Positions 56,712-64,000 of a stretch of 64,000 nt of DNA are shown here, piece after piece (the stretch's first letter is position 1; every line of letters begins with the position of its first letter). The DNA comes from Opitutales bacterium (GTDB taxonomy: Bacteria > Verrucomicrobiota > Verrucomicrobiia > Opitutales > Seribacteraceae), in NCBI GenBank assembly GCA_028045305.1, contig JAOFTV010000008.1, positions 1-64,000 of the forward strand, read 5' to 3'. Both the position numbers and the translations under genes were made by a program. The notes below the pieces were generated by a model. That model did not search any database. It was not told where the DNA came from and saw only the letters and a program-made list of their open reading frames with translations.

Positions 56712-57088
56712 GATGAATTTGAAATTCCGGAAACTACAATTTTGTGAGAAAGGTTATTTTTTTCAACCAGAACCAATTTGGGTTCCCATACCGATGCTTC
56801 TTCGGGGTTAAGAGAAACAAATGTAATAATAACCAATAAATCTCCCACTTTACCCTTGTGTGCAGCAGCCCCGTTGAGGGCAATTTCTCCAGACCCGCGT
56901 GGTCCAGGTATGCAGTAGGTTTCGAACCTTTCTCCGTTGGTGATATTTCCAACAAGAATTTTTTCATGATGCAGAAAGCCAGCTGCATCAAGTAAGTCTT
57001 GGTCGATAGATAGACTGCCTGAATAATCTGGATGCACGCCCGTGACAGCAGCCCGATGAATTTTCGATTTTAATAGAGTTACTTGCAT
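56708..57088 (-). CDS. panD: Aspartate 1-decarboxylase
   Basis: The start at ATG 57088 gives 126 residues and places the self-cleavage pair at Gly24-Ser25 (YSGSLSIDQ), the same numbers as in E. coli; an upstream TTG at 57109 would shift them. Ser25 becomes the pyruvoyl cofactor after cleavage. [20 protein letters not shown] is the usual active-site region. It makes beta-alanine for pantothenate and CoA. It is first in an operon with the aminotransferase; a likely promoter lies at 57113-57140. Confidence 0.93.
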   Translation of the reverse strand: MQVTLLKSKIHRAAVTGVHPDYSGSLSIDQDLLDAAGFLHHEKILVGNITNGERFETYCIPGPRGSGEIALNGAAAHKGKVGDLLVIITFVSLNPEEASVWEPKLVLVEKNNLSHKIVVSGISNSS

Positions 57089-57112
57089 GAAAGGATTGTT
57101 TCCAATCAAATC

Positions 57113-57140
57113 ATCAAATACTTGTTCCTGTAAAAGTCAA
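57113..57140 (-). promoter_or_regulatory. Candidate promoter for panD
   Basis: On the minus strand TTGACT (57140-57135) and TTTGAT (57118-57113) are separated by 16 nt and end 25 nt upstream of the panD ATG. The -35 is a 5 of 6 match to consensus, the -10 a 4 of 6 match. Confidence 0.35.
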
Positions 57141-57172
57141 TTGAGCAAAGAACTGAGGAAGATTGAATCGGA

Positions 57173-58423
57173 TTGAAAAGACCGCCAGACCTATCCATTC
57201 TAGAAATTTTGATGGAAAATTCTGCCCTTATTCGTACAAAAAAGAAATGGAGTGAATTCGAGAGTTTTGTCGAAGGGGTTCTGTATGACAGAGACCTTTC
57301 CATTTCTGCCCGTCTTTTTGGTTTGTTTCTTCATCCATTTTCTTACCTTTTTTGGTGCATTGTAAGATTGAGGCTGTTCCTGTACACTCATGGACTCTTT
57401 CTCAAGAAGGTGGAACTTGATGGTTTGGTTATTGTTGTGGGGAACCTGACTATGGGGGGAACTGGTAAAACCCCTGTGGTCGAAAGATTGGCCAAGGAGT
57501 TACAGGCAAAAGGAAAAAAAGTTTCAGTTCTAAGCCGCGGTTATAAGAGTAAGGAGGAAATGGTTCACGACCGGGGAGAAGATAAAACAAATATGCCTCC
57601 CAAGGTGGTTAGCGATGGCAAACGAGTGCTTCTTGAATCTGATGTAGCAGGAGACGAGCCTTACATGTTGGCTCACAACCTTCCTGGAGTGGTCGTTTTA
57701 ATTGATAAAGATCGAGTAAAGGCTGGTCGATACGCAATTGAGAAATTTGGAGCTGAGGTGCTTATTTTGGATGATGGGTTTCAATACCTTCCCATCAAAG
57801 CGGATATGAACCTTTTGCTCGTCGATCAGATGAATCCCTTTGGGAATAACAAACTTTTGCCAAGAGGTATCCTGAGAGAACCGGTGCGTCATCTATCTAG
57901 AGCTACCTATGTGCTTATTACCAAGTCTGAAATCGAGCCAGAATTGGAACTTTTAGAAACTATCCGTAAATATAACCGAAATGCTGAAATTATTCGATGT
58001 GCACACAAGCCAAAGGTTTTTAACGAGATCAATGGAACAGTCAAGGAACGGCTAAATTTTCTTTATGAAAAATATGTGGGAGTTTTTTGCGGAATTGCTT
58101 CTCCCCGTGGTTTCGAACAATTGATTCATCGCATGTCAGGGGAGTTAAGATACCGAAAGCGATTCTTGGATCATCACAGATATGAAAAGGAAGAATTGGA
58201 CAAAATGTTTCAACGGGCAAAAAATGCTGGGGTAGAAGTTATGATTACCACGGAAAAGGATGCCGTACGTATACCTATGGATTACACCCCTCTACTGCCC
58301 CTTTATTATTTGCGTATGGAAATTGAAATTGTCGAAGGATTTGAAGATTTCGAAGATGCGGTATCGAACATTTGCTCATTGCCACCGAAGAACCGTTCGA
58401 GGCTGAACGGACTTCAGTCCTAA
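57173..58423 (+). CDS. lpxK: Lipid A 4'-kinase (tetraacyldisaccharide 4'-kinase)
   Basis: A 416-residue inner-membrane-associated P-loop kinase that phosphorylates the 4' position of the lipid A disaccharide. The N-terminal hydrophobic stretch (~48-72) anchors it; the P-loop [12 protein letters not shown] is at 90-101; [15 protein letters not shown] and LDDGFQY are conserved. The start is uncertain: TTG 57173 (used here; GAGGAAG at 57154-57160 upstream) or ATG 57212. The C-terminal part is longer than in E. coli (328 residues), as in many relatives. Its stop overlaps the hemE stop by 4 nt. Confidence 0.9.
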   Translation: MKRPPDLSILEILMENSALIRTKKKWSEFESFVEGVLYDRDLSISARLFGLFLHPFSYLFWCIVRLRLFLYTHGLFLKKVELDGLVIVVGNLTMGGTGKTPVVERLAKELQAKGKKVSVLSRGYKSKEEMVHDRGEDKTNMPPKVVSDGKRVLLESDVAGDEPYMLAHNLPGVVVLIDKDRVKAGRYAIEKFGAEVLILDDGFQYLPIKADMNLLLVDQMNPFGNNKLLPRGILREPVRHLSRATYVLITKSEIEPELELLETIRKYNRNAEIIRCAHKPKVFNEINGTVKERLNFLYEKYVGVFCGIASPRGFEQLIHRMSGELRYRKRFLDHHRYEKEELDKMFQRAKNAGVEVMITTEKDAVRIPMDYTPLLPLYYLRMEIEIVEGFEDFEDAVSNICSLPPKNRSRLNGLQS

Positions 58424-59454
58424 TTCATCGAGTAATTTCGAGTTGTTTCCACCAAGGACTCCATGCACTCGATTTTAGCCCCTGGTCGAATTCCATGGCC
58501 CAAGTTGAGAATGTGAGCAGGGTCCATTTTCATTTCGTCGAGTAATTTCAAGGTTTCAACCTTGACCGTTTCTCCGTCCGTTTCCATTAGTTCCGGGTTA
58601 AGGTTACCTTGAAGCGGTAAATTCTTTGGCAAAGACATACGTGCATCAAGCAAGTTTGCACTGTGATGTACGCCCAAAGCCGCACACCCCGTGTTGCACA
58701 CTTCTTGTAACCTATTTACTGAGGAATTCGCGTAGACAATTATAGGAACCGAACCAGGCGAGTTTTGTACAAGTTGCTTGATCCACTTGAGGGACCAATC
58801 CCATAGATATTGGTCCGGGCACAAGGCTTGCCAACTATCAAAAATTTGCAGCGCATCAATTCCACATTCGGCCTGCATTTTAATGTATTCTACTAAAGCC
58901 TCAGAAATTTTCTCCAACAAACGCACAAAAGATTCTGGTCGTTCCTTGGCCCATTTTATGGTCGTAGGGAATCCTTCGGCCGAACCTCCTTCGATCATGT
59001 AACAAGCAAGTGTCCAGGGAGAGCCACAAAAGCCAAGAAGCGCATGTTCGTTGCCCAATTCCTTCCTTAATAATTTCAGGGTCTTTTCAACATAGGCAAG
59101 GCGTTCGGAAATTTGGGATGAATTTAGTGCTTCTATGCATGCATCGGTTTTGAGTTTCACTTTCATTTCGATGCCCCCGCTAGGACGGAATGCATACTCT
59201 TGTCCCATTGCTTCTGGAATGACCAGAATATCACTAAAGACTATGGCAGCATCGAGCGGGAACCTTTTTAAGGGTTGTAAGGTTACTTCAGTTGCCAGTT
59301 CGGGGTTTTTTACCATCTCCACAAAACTATATTTTTCCTTAAGTGCCCGGTATTCTGGTAAATAGCGACCTGCTTGCCTCATTACCCAAAGGGGAGGGCG
59401 ACCGCTATGATTTTTTCCCTCTATGGCGGCGTTAAAAAGAGTTCTGCCATTCAT
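58420..59454 (-). CDS. hemE: Uroporphyrinogen decarboxylase
   Basis: The start at ATG 59454 follows GGGGTGGAGAA and overlaps hemF by 4 nt, giving 344 residues; a TTG at 59472 would overlap by 22 nt. It removes four carboxyls from uroporphyrinogen III to give coproporphyrinogen III. The N-terminal PPLWVMRQAGRYLPEYR block (residues 21-37), FSDILVIPEAMG with the substrate Asp, and FCGSPWTLACYMIEG are the family landmarks. Length normal. Operon with hemF upstream. Confidence 0.96.
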   Translation of the reverse strand: MNGRTLFNAAIEGKNHSGRPPLWVMRQAGRYLPEYRALKEKYSFVEMVKNPELATEVTLQPLKRFPLDAAIVFSDILVIPEAMGQEYAFRPSGGIEMKVKLKTDACIEALNSSQISERLAYVEKTLKLLRKELGNEHALLGFCGSPWTLACYMIEGGSAEGFPTTIKWAKERPESFVRLLEKISEALVEYIKMQAECGIDALQIFDSWQALCPDQYLWDWSLKWIKQLVQNSPGSVPIIVYANSSVNRLQEVCNTGCAALGVHHSANLLDARMSLPKNLPLQGNLNPELMETDGETVKVETLKLLDEMKMDPAHILNLGHGIRPGAKIECMESLVETTRNYSMN

Positions 59455-60365
59455 TTCTCCACCCCTAACCAATCATGAGGTTTTAAATAAGAAACATACA
59501 AATCATTCTCGGGTGATCCAGGTTCAGGCTGCCAGTTATATGACCAGCTAACCTCAGGGGGCATGGACATAAGAATGGATTCTGTACGCCCCCCAGACTG
59601 CAGACCGAAGTGGGTTCCTCGATCATAAACGAGGTTGAATTCAGCGTAACGACCTCTTCTGTATTTTTGAAAGTTTCTCTGATGTTGACCAAAGGGTTCA
59701 TTCATACGTTTCTCAAAAATCGAGAAATAAGTATCTTTGAAGGTCACCCCGACAGACAGGCAGAATTCTAAGGTCTTCTCGAAACCACCCAGGTCGAGAT
59801 CATCAAAAAATAAACCACCAACTCCTCTGGTTTCGTTTCGATGAGGAAGGAAAAAATACTCGTCGCACCATTTCTTGTACTTTGGATACAAATCTTTACC
59901 GTAGGGAGCACATGCACAGCGAGCGGCTTCGTGCCAATTAATTACATCTTCTTCAAATGCATAAAAAGGCGTAAGATCAAACCCTCCTCCAAACCACCAG
60001 GCGATTGGTTTATTTTCCGGACCGGCTTCGAAATACCTAATATTTGCATGGCTTGTTGGCACATAAGGGTTGTAGGGATGAAAGACGATGGACACGCCCA
60101 TTGCTCGAAAAGGCAATCCTGCGAGTTCTTTGCGGTCTAAAGTCGCGGAGGGGGGTAATTTGCTTCCAAAAACATCAGAAAAATTAACCCCACCTTTTTC
60201 CAGAGCCTGACCCTTTTCAAATACCCAGGTTCTTCCACCTCCACCTTCCTCTCTGCTCCACTCATCTTCACTAAGAGTTAGCCGAGTATCAAGTTCAAGC
60301 AGATTTTCCCTGACACTCGTTTGTAAGTTCAGGAATGAGGATCGGGCAAGATCAGCATTAGACAT
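59451..60365 (-). CDS. hemF: Oxygen-dependent coproporphyrinogen III oxidase
   Basis: The start at ATG 60365 gives 304 residues; an upstream TTG at 60371 differs by only two residues. It converts coproporphyrinogen III to protoporphyrinogen IX using O2, so the organism can make haem aerobically. VFHPYNPYVPTSHANIRYF, WWFGGGFDLTP and the late GRYAEFNLVYDRGTHFGL block are typical HemF. hemF followed by hemE is opposite to the reaction order but coupled by the 4-nt overlap. The upstream cNMP/STAS gene is on the same strand 72 nt away. Confidence 0.96.
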   Translation of the reverse strand: MSNADLARSSFLNLQTSVRENLLELDTRLTLSEDEWSREEGGGGRTWVFEKGQALEKGGVNFSDVFGSKLPPSATLDRKELAGLPFRAMGVSIVFHPYNPYVPTSHANIRYFEAGPENKPIAWWFGGGFDLTPFYAFEEDVINWHEAARCACAPYGKDLYPKYKKWCDEYFFLPHRNETRGVGGLFFDDLDLGGFEKTLEFCLSVGVTFKDTYFSIFEKRMNEPFGQHQRNFQKYRRGRYAEFNLVYDRGTHFGLQSGGRTESILMSMPPEVSWSYNWQPEPGSPENDLYVSYLKPHDWLGVEK

Positions 60366-60437
60366 ATTCAAATAAATCGTCCAAGTTCAAATCCCGAAGG
60401 AGGTTGACGCGGCAAGAGAATGGAAAAAGAAAAGCCT

Positions 60438-61580
60438 TTAATCCTCGCCTTCAGAAGGTTCTTGCTCAAAAGACTGTTTGGCTTCTTCAAGGTTTTCGCA
60501 GATCGCCCACTCTTCGCAACCATCCAGGTTGTTCCACATTTCGGCGTCCTCACCCGTGGCAATGATCGCACCGCGCATAGGTAATTTCATATCCTCAATC
60601 TTTTCGGAGAATTCGCCAACCACTTCAATCGCTTCCTCTTCGACTTCTTCCAGAGAGGAAACATCAATAATTATTTTGAGAATACCTTCATTGATGGTGT
60701 TTCGGATACGTTGATCCATATTCTCTTTGATATCATTAATTACAAACGGAGAAAGTTCAGGGGGTAATTCGAAGAAAAGAAAATCTTCGATGAATTTAAA
60801 GTAGCGTGCAGACGAGTCCAGGTTCATTACCTTGTACAATACCGCATCCATCTTGTTTTGATTAAATGGTTTGGAGATACAGTCAGCAAAGCCTGGATCC
60901 AAAGCTTTTTTCTGAGCGGATTCATCACCCATGACAATCATACCGATGACTGGTGTATTAAGAACTCGGTGATTAGTTTTTAATTTTCGCCGCAATCCGA
61001 TGGCACCATCACTGGGCAATCCCATGCTGATGAGAATGGCGGAAAAACTAAAATTCTCACATGCCGCCAAGGCACTGGTTTCGTCCGATGCTCCCTCAAC
61101 CACCCACTCGCTCTTGGCAAACATTTCAGAAAGTTGTTTGATAATGTTCGGTTTGTCATCCACTACCAAAATACGTGTCGTGGTATCAATCGCATTGGAT
61201 GTTTCCGAGTCAGTCGCCTTCTTTAAAATTTCGTTTTCGCTATCTCCGCGAGTAGCGATTTTGTTCATGCGGTAAAGCCGGCGACCGAGTGTACGAATGA
61301 GCTTAAATGCGACCTTCGGGTTTTTTGCAATAATGTCAGCGACGCTCTCCTCCACATGCCTTACCTGAGCAATGGTCTTGGCACGTATGGATGCATCTCT
61401 TTTCATTGATAAAATTTCACTCAGTTCGCCAAAGATGGCACCCTTCATGTCGATCTCGCTGAGAACACGGTCATCACGAATTACTTCAAGTGTACCACTT
61501 TCCAATATGCAAAACCCTTTACCTAGTTCACCCTCAGGTAATACAATTTCGCCGACCTGATACTCTTGTAGTCTGATCAT
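60438..61580 (-). CDS. cNMP-binding / pseudo-receiver / STAS-like three-domain protein
   Basis: A 380-residue soluble protein. Residues ~1-110 form a cyclic-nucleotide-binding domain of the CRP type (with GELSEIL at 51-57) but no DNA-binding helix-turn-helix. Residues ~136-252 form a receiver-type domain: ILVVDD (Asp141, Asp142), a K-P pair at Lys237, but the phosphoacceptor Asp is replaced by Ser185 (AILISMGLP). Residues ~283-372 look like a STAS/anti-anti-sigma domain. The receiver is thus probably not phosphorylated in the usual way. It lies upstream of hemF/hemE on the same strand and divergent from the flavoprotein gene. Function unknown; a switch acting through protein contacts is likely. 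Confidence 0.75.
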   Translation of the reverse strand: MIRLQEYQVGEIVLPEGELGKGFCILESGTLEVIRDDRVLSEIDMKGAIFGELSEILSMKRDASIRAKTIAQVRHVEESVADIIAKNPKVAFKLIRTLGRRLYRMNKIATRGDSENEILKKATDSETSNAIDTTTRILVVDDKPNIIKQLSEMFAKSEWVVEGASDETSALAACENFSFSAILISMGLPSDGAIGLRRKLKTNHRVLNTPVIGMIVMGDESAQKKALDPGFADCISKPFNQNKMDAVLYKVMNLDSSARYFKFIEDFLFFELPPELSPFVINDIKENMDQRIRNTINEGILKIIIDVSSLEEVEEEAIEVVGEFSEKIEDMKLPMRGAIIATGEDAEMWNNLDGCEEWAICENLEEAKQSFEQEPSEGED

Positions 61581-61749
61581 AAGGTTATAATCATTGGATA
61601 TTATTTCCTGCGAATCAATTCAATTCTATACAGCAAATTTGATCTATCTGTCAGGATCAGTTTAAAGCTCGGGTATGGTGGGATCTTCTTGGAATTGATG
61701 ACTCAATTGTTCGACAAGTCATTTTATAAAGCCTATGAGTACATGAATT

Positions 61750-63150
61750 ATGGATTCCAATGATTTTGATTTCTTAGTGCTTGGTGGAGGAAGCGCTGGA
61801 TATGCAGCAGCTCGGACCGCACATGAGTTGGGCAAAAGAGTAGCCGTTGTGGATGGAGCCCGCGAACTTAGTGGCCTCTGCATTCTTCGGGGATGTATGC
61901 CTTCCAAAACTTTGATCTACTCCGCAGAAGTTCTTCATCTTGCTCAGCAGGGAGATGTTTTTGGCTTTAAGGGTGGCAAACCGGTGGCTGACATGGAGGC
62001 AATACAACAGCGCAAACGCGAAGTGATCCGGGAATTTTCCGAATATCGAAAAGAGCAGTTGGAGGATGGTAGGTTTTCGCTCTTTAAGGATTATGGACAT
62101 TTTCGGGACCTAAACTCCGTGGGATTATCTGATGGGAAAGTTTTGCGGGCAGAAAAGATTTTAATCTCTACAGGATCAATCATCAAAACCCCGGATTTAC
62201 CAGGCTTGCGTGGTTGTTCTTACAAAACAAGCGATGATGTGCTGGACTTAAACTATTTGCCTGAAGAATGCATTGTTCTTGGAGGTGGAGTGGTCGCCTG
62301 TGAACTTGCTCAATTTCTTGCCCGTGTCGGTTGTAGAGTTGTACAGTTGCAGAGAAGTTCCCATGTTTTAAAAGAATTTGCTCAAGCCTCCTCTGAAGTC
62401 GTCGCCGATGCTTTACGAGACAATGGGATTAATTTAATAACTAATGTTTCGCTTAAATCCTTCGAAGATCTTCCGGGAGAAAGAGTAAGGGTTGATTTTG
62501 AGCATGAGGGAGAATCCAAAACCTTGGAAACCAAGTTTTTGTTCAATGCTCTCGGGCGCCAGCCTGCAACGGCTAGCCTGGGAGTTGATAAGGTTGGCCT
62601 CGAACTTCGGTCAAGCGGACATTTAATCGCCAATGAGTATCAACAAACCAATGTTCCCCATATCTACGCTGCTGGAGATTGTGCTGGACCACATGAGATC
62701 GTCCATGTGGCCATTAGGCAGGGAGAGACCGTGGCCAAGCATGCATTTGGGCAGTCGGTAAATCCAATGACATATGATTCCTTGCTCACTGTGGTCTTTA
62801 CGGATCCACAAATTGCCAGGGTCGGTCTTAGTCAGGAACAGATGACAAAGAGGGGCTTTTCATATACATCTGCATCTTTCCCTTTTGATGATCATGGGAA
62901 ATCTATCCTTATGGAGGCAAAGCGGGGTTATGTGGCTGTTCATGCGGACAAGAATACAGGACGGATATTAGGAGCCGAATGTGCTTCCAAGGACGCGGGG
63001 GAACTCATTCATTCTTTGTCAGTTGCCGTTGGGTTGGGGGCGACAGTCCATGATATGTTAAAGGCAGATTGGTATCATCCGACTTTATCCGAAATTTGGA
63101 CTTATCCTTTGGAAGACTTGGCTGAGGAAATATCCCCCTTAGAAACCTGA
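61750..63150 (+). CDS. Pyridine nucleotide-disulfide flavoprotein oxidoreductase
   Basis: A 466-residue flavoprotein of the lipoamide dehydrogenase / mercuric reductase family. The FAD site GGGSAG is at 12-17, the redox disulfide is C44-x4-C49 (GLCILRGCMPSK; the usual GGTCLNVGC is altered), the NAD(P) site is GGGVVACE, and the C-terminal dimer motif HPTLSE carries the active-site His. It transfers electrons between NAD(P)H and a disulfide substrate that I cannot name. No pyruvate or 2-oxoglutarate dehydrogenase genes are adjacent, so it is not confidently lpdA. A 169-nt gap with inverted repeat AATTGA-TGAC-TCAATT (61693-61708) lies upstream. Confidence 0.88.
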   Translation: MDSNDFDFLVLGGGSAGYAAARTAHELGKRVAVVDGARELSGLCILRGCMPSKTLIYSAEVLHLAQQGDVFGFKGGKPVADMEAIQQRKREVIREFSEYRKEQLEDGRFSLFKDYGHFRDLNSVGLSDGKVLRAEKILISTGSIIKTPDLPGLRGCSYKTSDDVLDLNYLPEECIVLGGGVVACELAQFLARVGCRVVQLQRSSHVLKEFAQASSEVVADALRDNGINLITNVSLKSFEDLPGERVRVDFEHEGESKTLETKFLFNALGRQPATASLGVDKVGLELRSSGHLIANEYQQTNVPHIYAAGDCAGPHEIVHVAIRQGETVAKHAFGQSVNPMTYDSLLTVVFTDPQIARVGLSQEQMTKRGFSYTSASFPFDDHGKSILMEAKRGYVAVHADKNTGRILGAECASKDAGELIHSLSVAVGLGATVHDMLKADWYHPTLSEIWTYPLEDLAEEISPLET

Positions 63151-63178
63151 TAAGGAAAAAGGCCTTGCGATAAGAGGT

Positions 63179-63195
63179 TTAAGCCGGCGGCTTAA
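63179..63195. terminator. Terminator-like hairpin between convergent genes
   Basis: TTAAGCC-GGC-GGCTTAA is a perfect 7-bp stem with a 3-nt loop in the 45-nt gap between convergent genes. It directly abuts the minus-strand stop. No T-run follows on either strand, so it may stabilise 3' ends rather than terminate alone. Confidence 0.35.
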
Positions 63196-64000
63196 TTAGT
63201 TTGGATGGGTTGTAAGAAGTTCTGCAGGACTGTAAAATCCACTCTTTTCCTTAATTTCGTTCCTTACTTTATTTACCTGCCAGGGGAGAACTGGCTCGGA
63301 TTTATTTCCGAATGAATTTCGAATAAATGTAAGCACAGCAGCCGCATCATAGTCGTCTAGTAAACTTTCAAAAGGGGTCATGGGTACCAAACCCGGATAA
63401 TTCCTGCCCTTTACTTCAATGGGTCCCATTAATCCTTTGAGGGTAAGTTTGATCAGGCGTTTGTGGTCACCATTTACCCAATTTGTATCAGCGAGGGGAG
63501 GGAAGCCAGAATCCGGCAACCCAAGTCCATTTTCCTGATGACAAGTACCGCAATAACCTTCCTTCTCGTAGATCTCAGCACCCTTGGTGTAGAGCCTGCC
63601 TTCCGCCAGGGAAAGATGTTCCGGTACCTTGATTCGGTGTTTTTCTTCAACAAAGGGCTCGTTGCTTTGTTCCAAAGCACTTTTGGCGAAATTTAGGCTG
63701 CCTCTGTAAGCCTCACCAATACCAGTTTTAATTACCTCGTTCACAATGGGGAGACCCTGTTTAGGTGATAAGTAAGAAGCAGATGTTGCAGCAACTGTCC
63801 GTACCCGACCGTGCCTGTCTTGAGCTGCCTTCATAAGTAACTCCTGTTCATTTTCAAAATTAAAGAAATTATTTCGCAAAACCTGAACCGCAGCTGCACG
63901 CACTCGGTAATCTTTGGAATCGAGTAATTCGATTAAAAGTTCCTTGTTCAATCGATCAACTCCCCAACTTACCCATAAAGCTTCGAGTTTTAGACGATCA
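63196..64000 (-). CDS. HEAT-repeat / cytochrome c protein, PVC type (5' end outside window)
   Basis: The frame stays open to the window's last base, so the real start lies beyond it; the visible part is about 268 codons. It begins with HEAT-like repeats (SKDYRVRAAAVQVLR, then HGRVRTVAATSA), then one class I cytochrome c domain with CGTCH and a later Met in the VPMTPF segment as likely axial ligands. HEAT plus cytochrome c tails are a hallmark of large periplasmic sugar/alcohol dehydrogenase-like proteins of Planctomycetes and Verrucomicrobia. The catalytic part would be upstream, outside the window. Inference: electron transfer from an oxidised substrate to the respiratory chain. Confidence 0.78.
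   Translation of the reverse strand, partial: DRLKLEALWVSWGVDRLNKELLIELLDSKDYRVRAAAVQVLRNNFFNFENEQELLMKAAQDRHGRVRTVAATSASYLSPKQGLPIVNEVIKTGIGEAYRGSLNFAKSALEQSNEPFVEEKHRIKVPEHLSLAEGRLYTKGAEIYEKEGYCGTCHQENGLGLPDSGFPPLADTNWVNGDHKRLIKLTLKGLMGPIEVKGRNYPGLVPMTPFESLLDDYDAAAVLTFIRNSFGNKSEPVLPWQVNKVRNEIKEKSGFYSPAELLTTHPN

Overview
The window is one dense bacterial chromosome segment with no rRNA, tRNA, CRISPR array or insertion sequence that I can see, and no gap longer than about 210 bases between genes. The best guess for the host is a member of the PVC group, most likely Verrucomicrobiota and probably an Opitutae-like marine bacterium. This is inferred from four things: a tryptophan-rich surface-protein domain and a HEAT plus cytochrome c protein of the types common in that group, a divergent FtsZ inside a complete division and cell-wall (dcw) cluster, a MurC-MurB fusion, and lipid A/Kdo genes (lpxK, waaA) that mark a Gram-negative envelope. 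An oxygen-dependent hemF suggests aerobic life. The MurE 'DNPR' motif indicates meso-diaminopimelate peptidoglycan.

Layout. 1-4541 (+): a three-gene surface cluster: the C-terminal part of a cadherin-like/Trp-rich protein, a FecR-domain protein with a beta-helix-like tail, and an outer-membrane barrel. 4581-8419 (-): a PhnDCE-type ABC transporter and the Kdo transferase waaA, with a 25-bp Fur-like palindrome at the phnD start. 8489-16122 (+): trpA, miaA, nadK, a membrane pseudokinase, a lipoprotein and a large PpiD-like periplasmic protein. 16119-16907 (-): tlyA. 17066-36281 (+): the dcw cluster mraZ-rsmH-ftsL-ftsI-murE-murF-mraY-murD-lysM-ftsW-murG-murC/murB-ddl-ftsQ-ftsA-ftsZ, preceded by five TGG elements spaced exactly 10 bp apart, which look like an MraZ operator. 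36338-43356 (-): an outer-membrane protein, a SNF2 helicase, alaS and leuB. 43562-51809 (+): nusA-infB-rbfA and then dnaK-groES-groEL, closed by a strong terminator. 51925-57088 (-): lipA, an FmdB-like small gene, topB, a class V aminotransferase and panD. 57173-58423 (+): lpxK. 58420-61580 (-): hemE, hemF and a cNMP-receiver-STAS protein. 61750-63150 (+): a disulfide flavoprotein. 63196-64000 (-): the C-terminal part of a HEAT/cytochrome c protein cut by the window end.

How it fits together. Sixteen consecutive genes supply nearly all steps from UDP-MurNAc to cross-linked septal wall plus the divisome core; many are joined by 4-nt ATGA/GTGA overlaps, so translational coupling is likely. nusA-infB-rbfA leads into the major chaperones, joining translation start, ribosome maturation and protein folding in one locus. 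The least explained parts are the surface trio at the left end, the pseudokinase/lipoprotein/PpiD-like run, the FtsZ with an altered catalytic loop, and the three-domain cNMP/pseudo-receiver/STAS protein.
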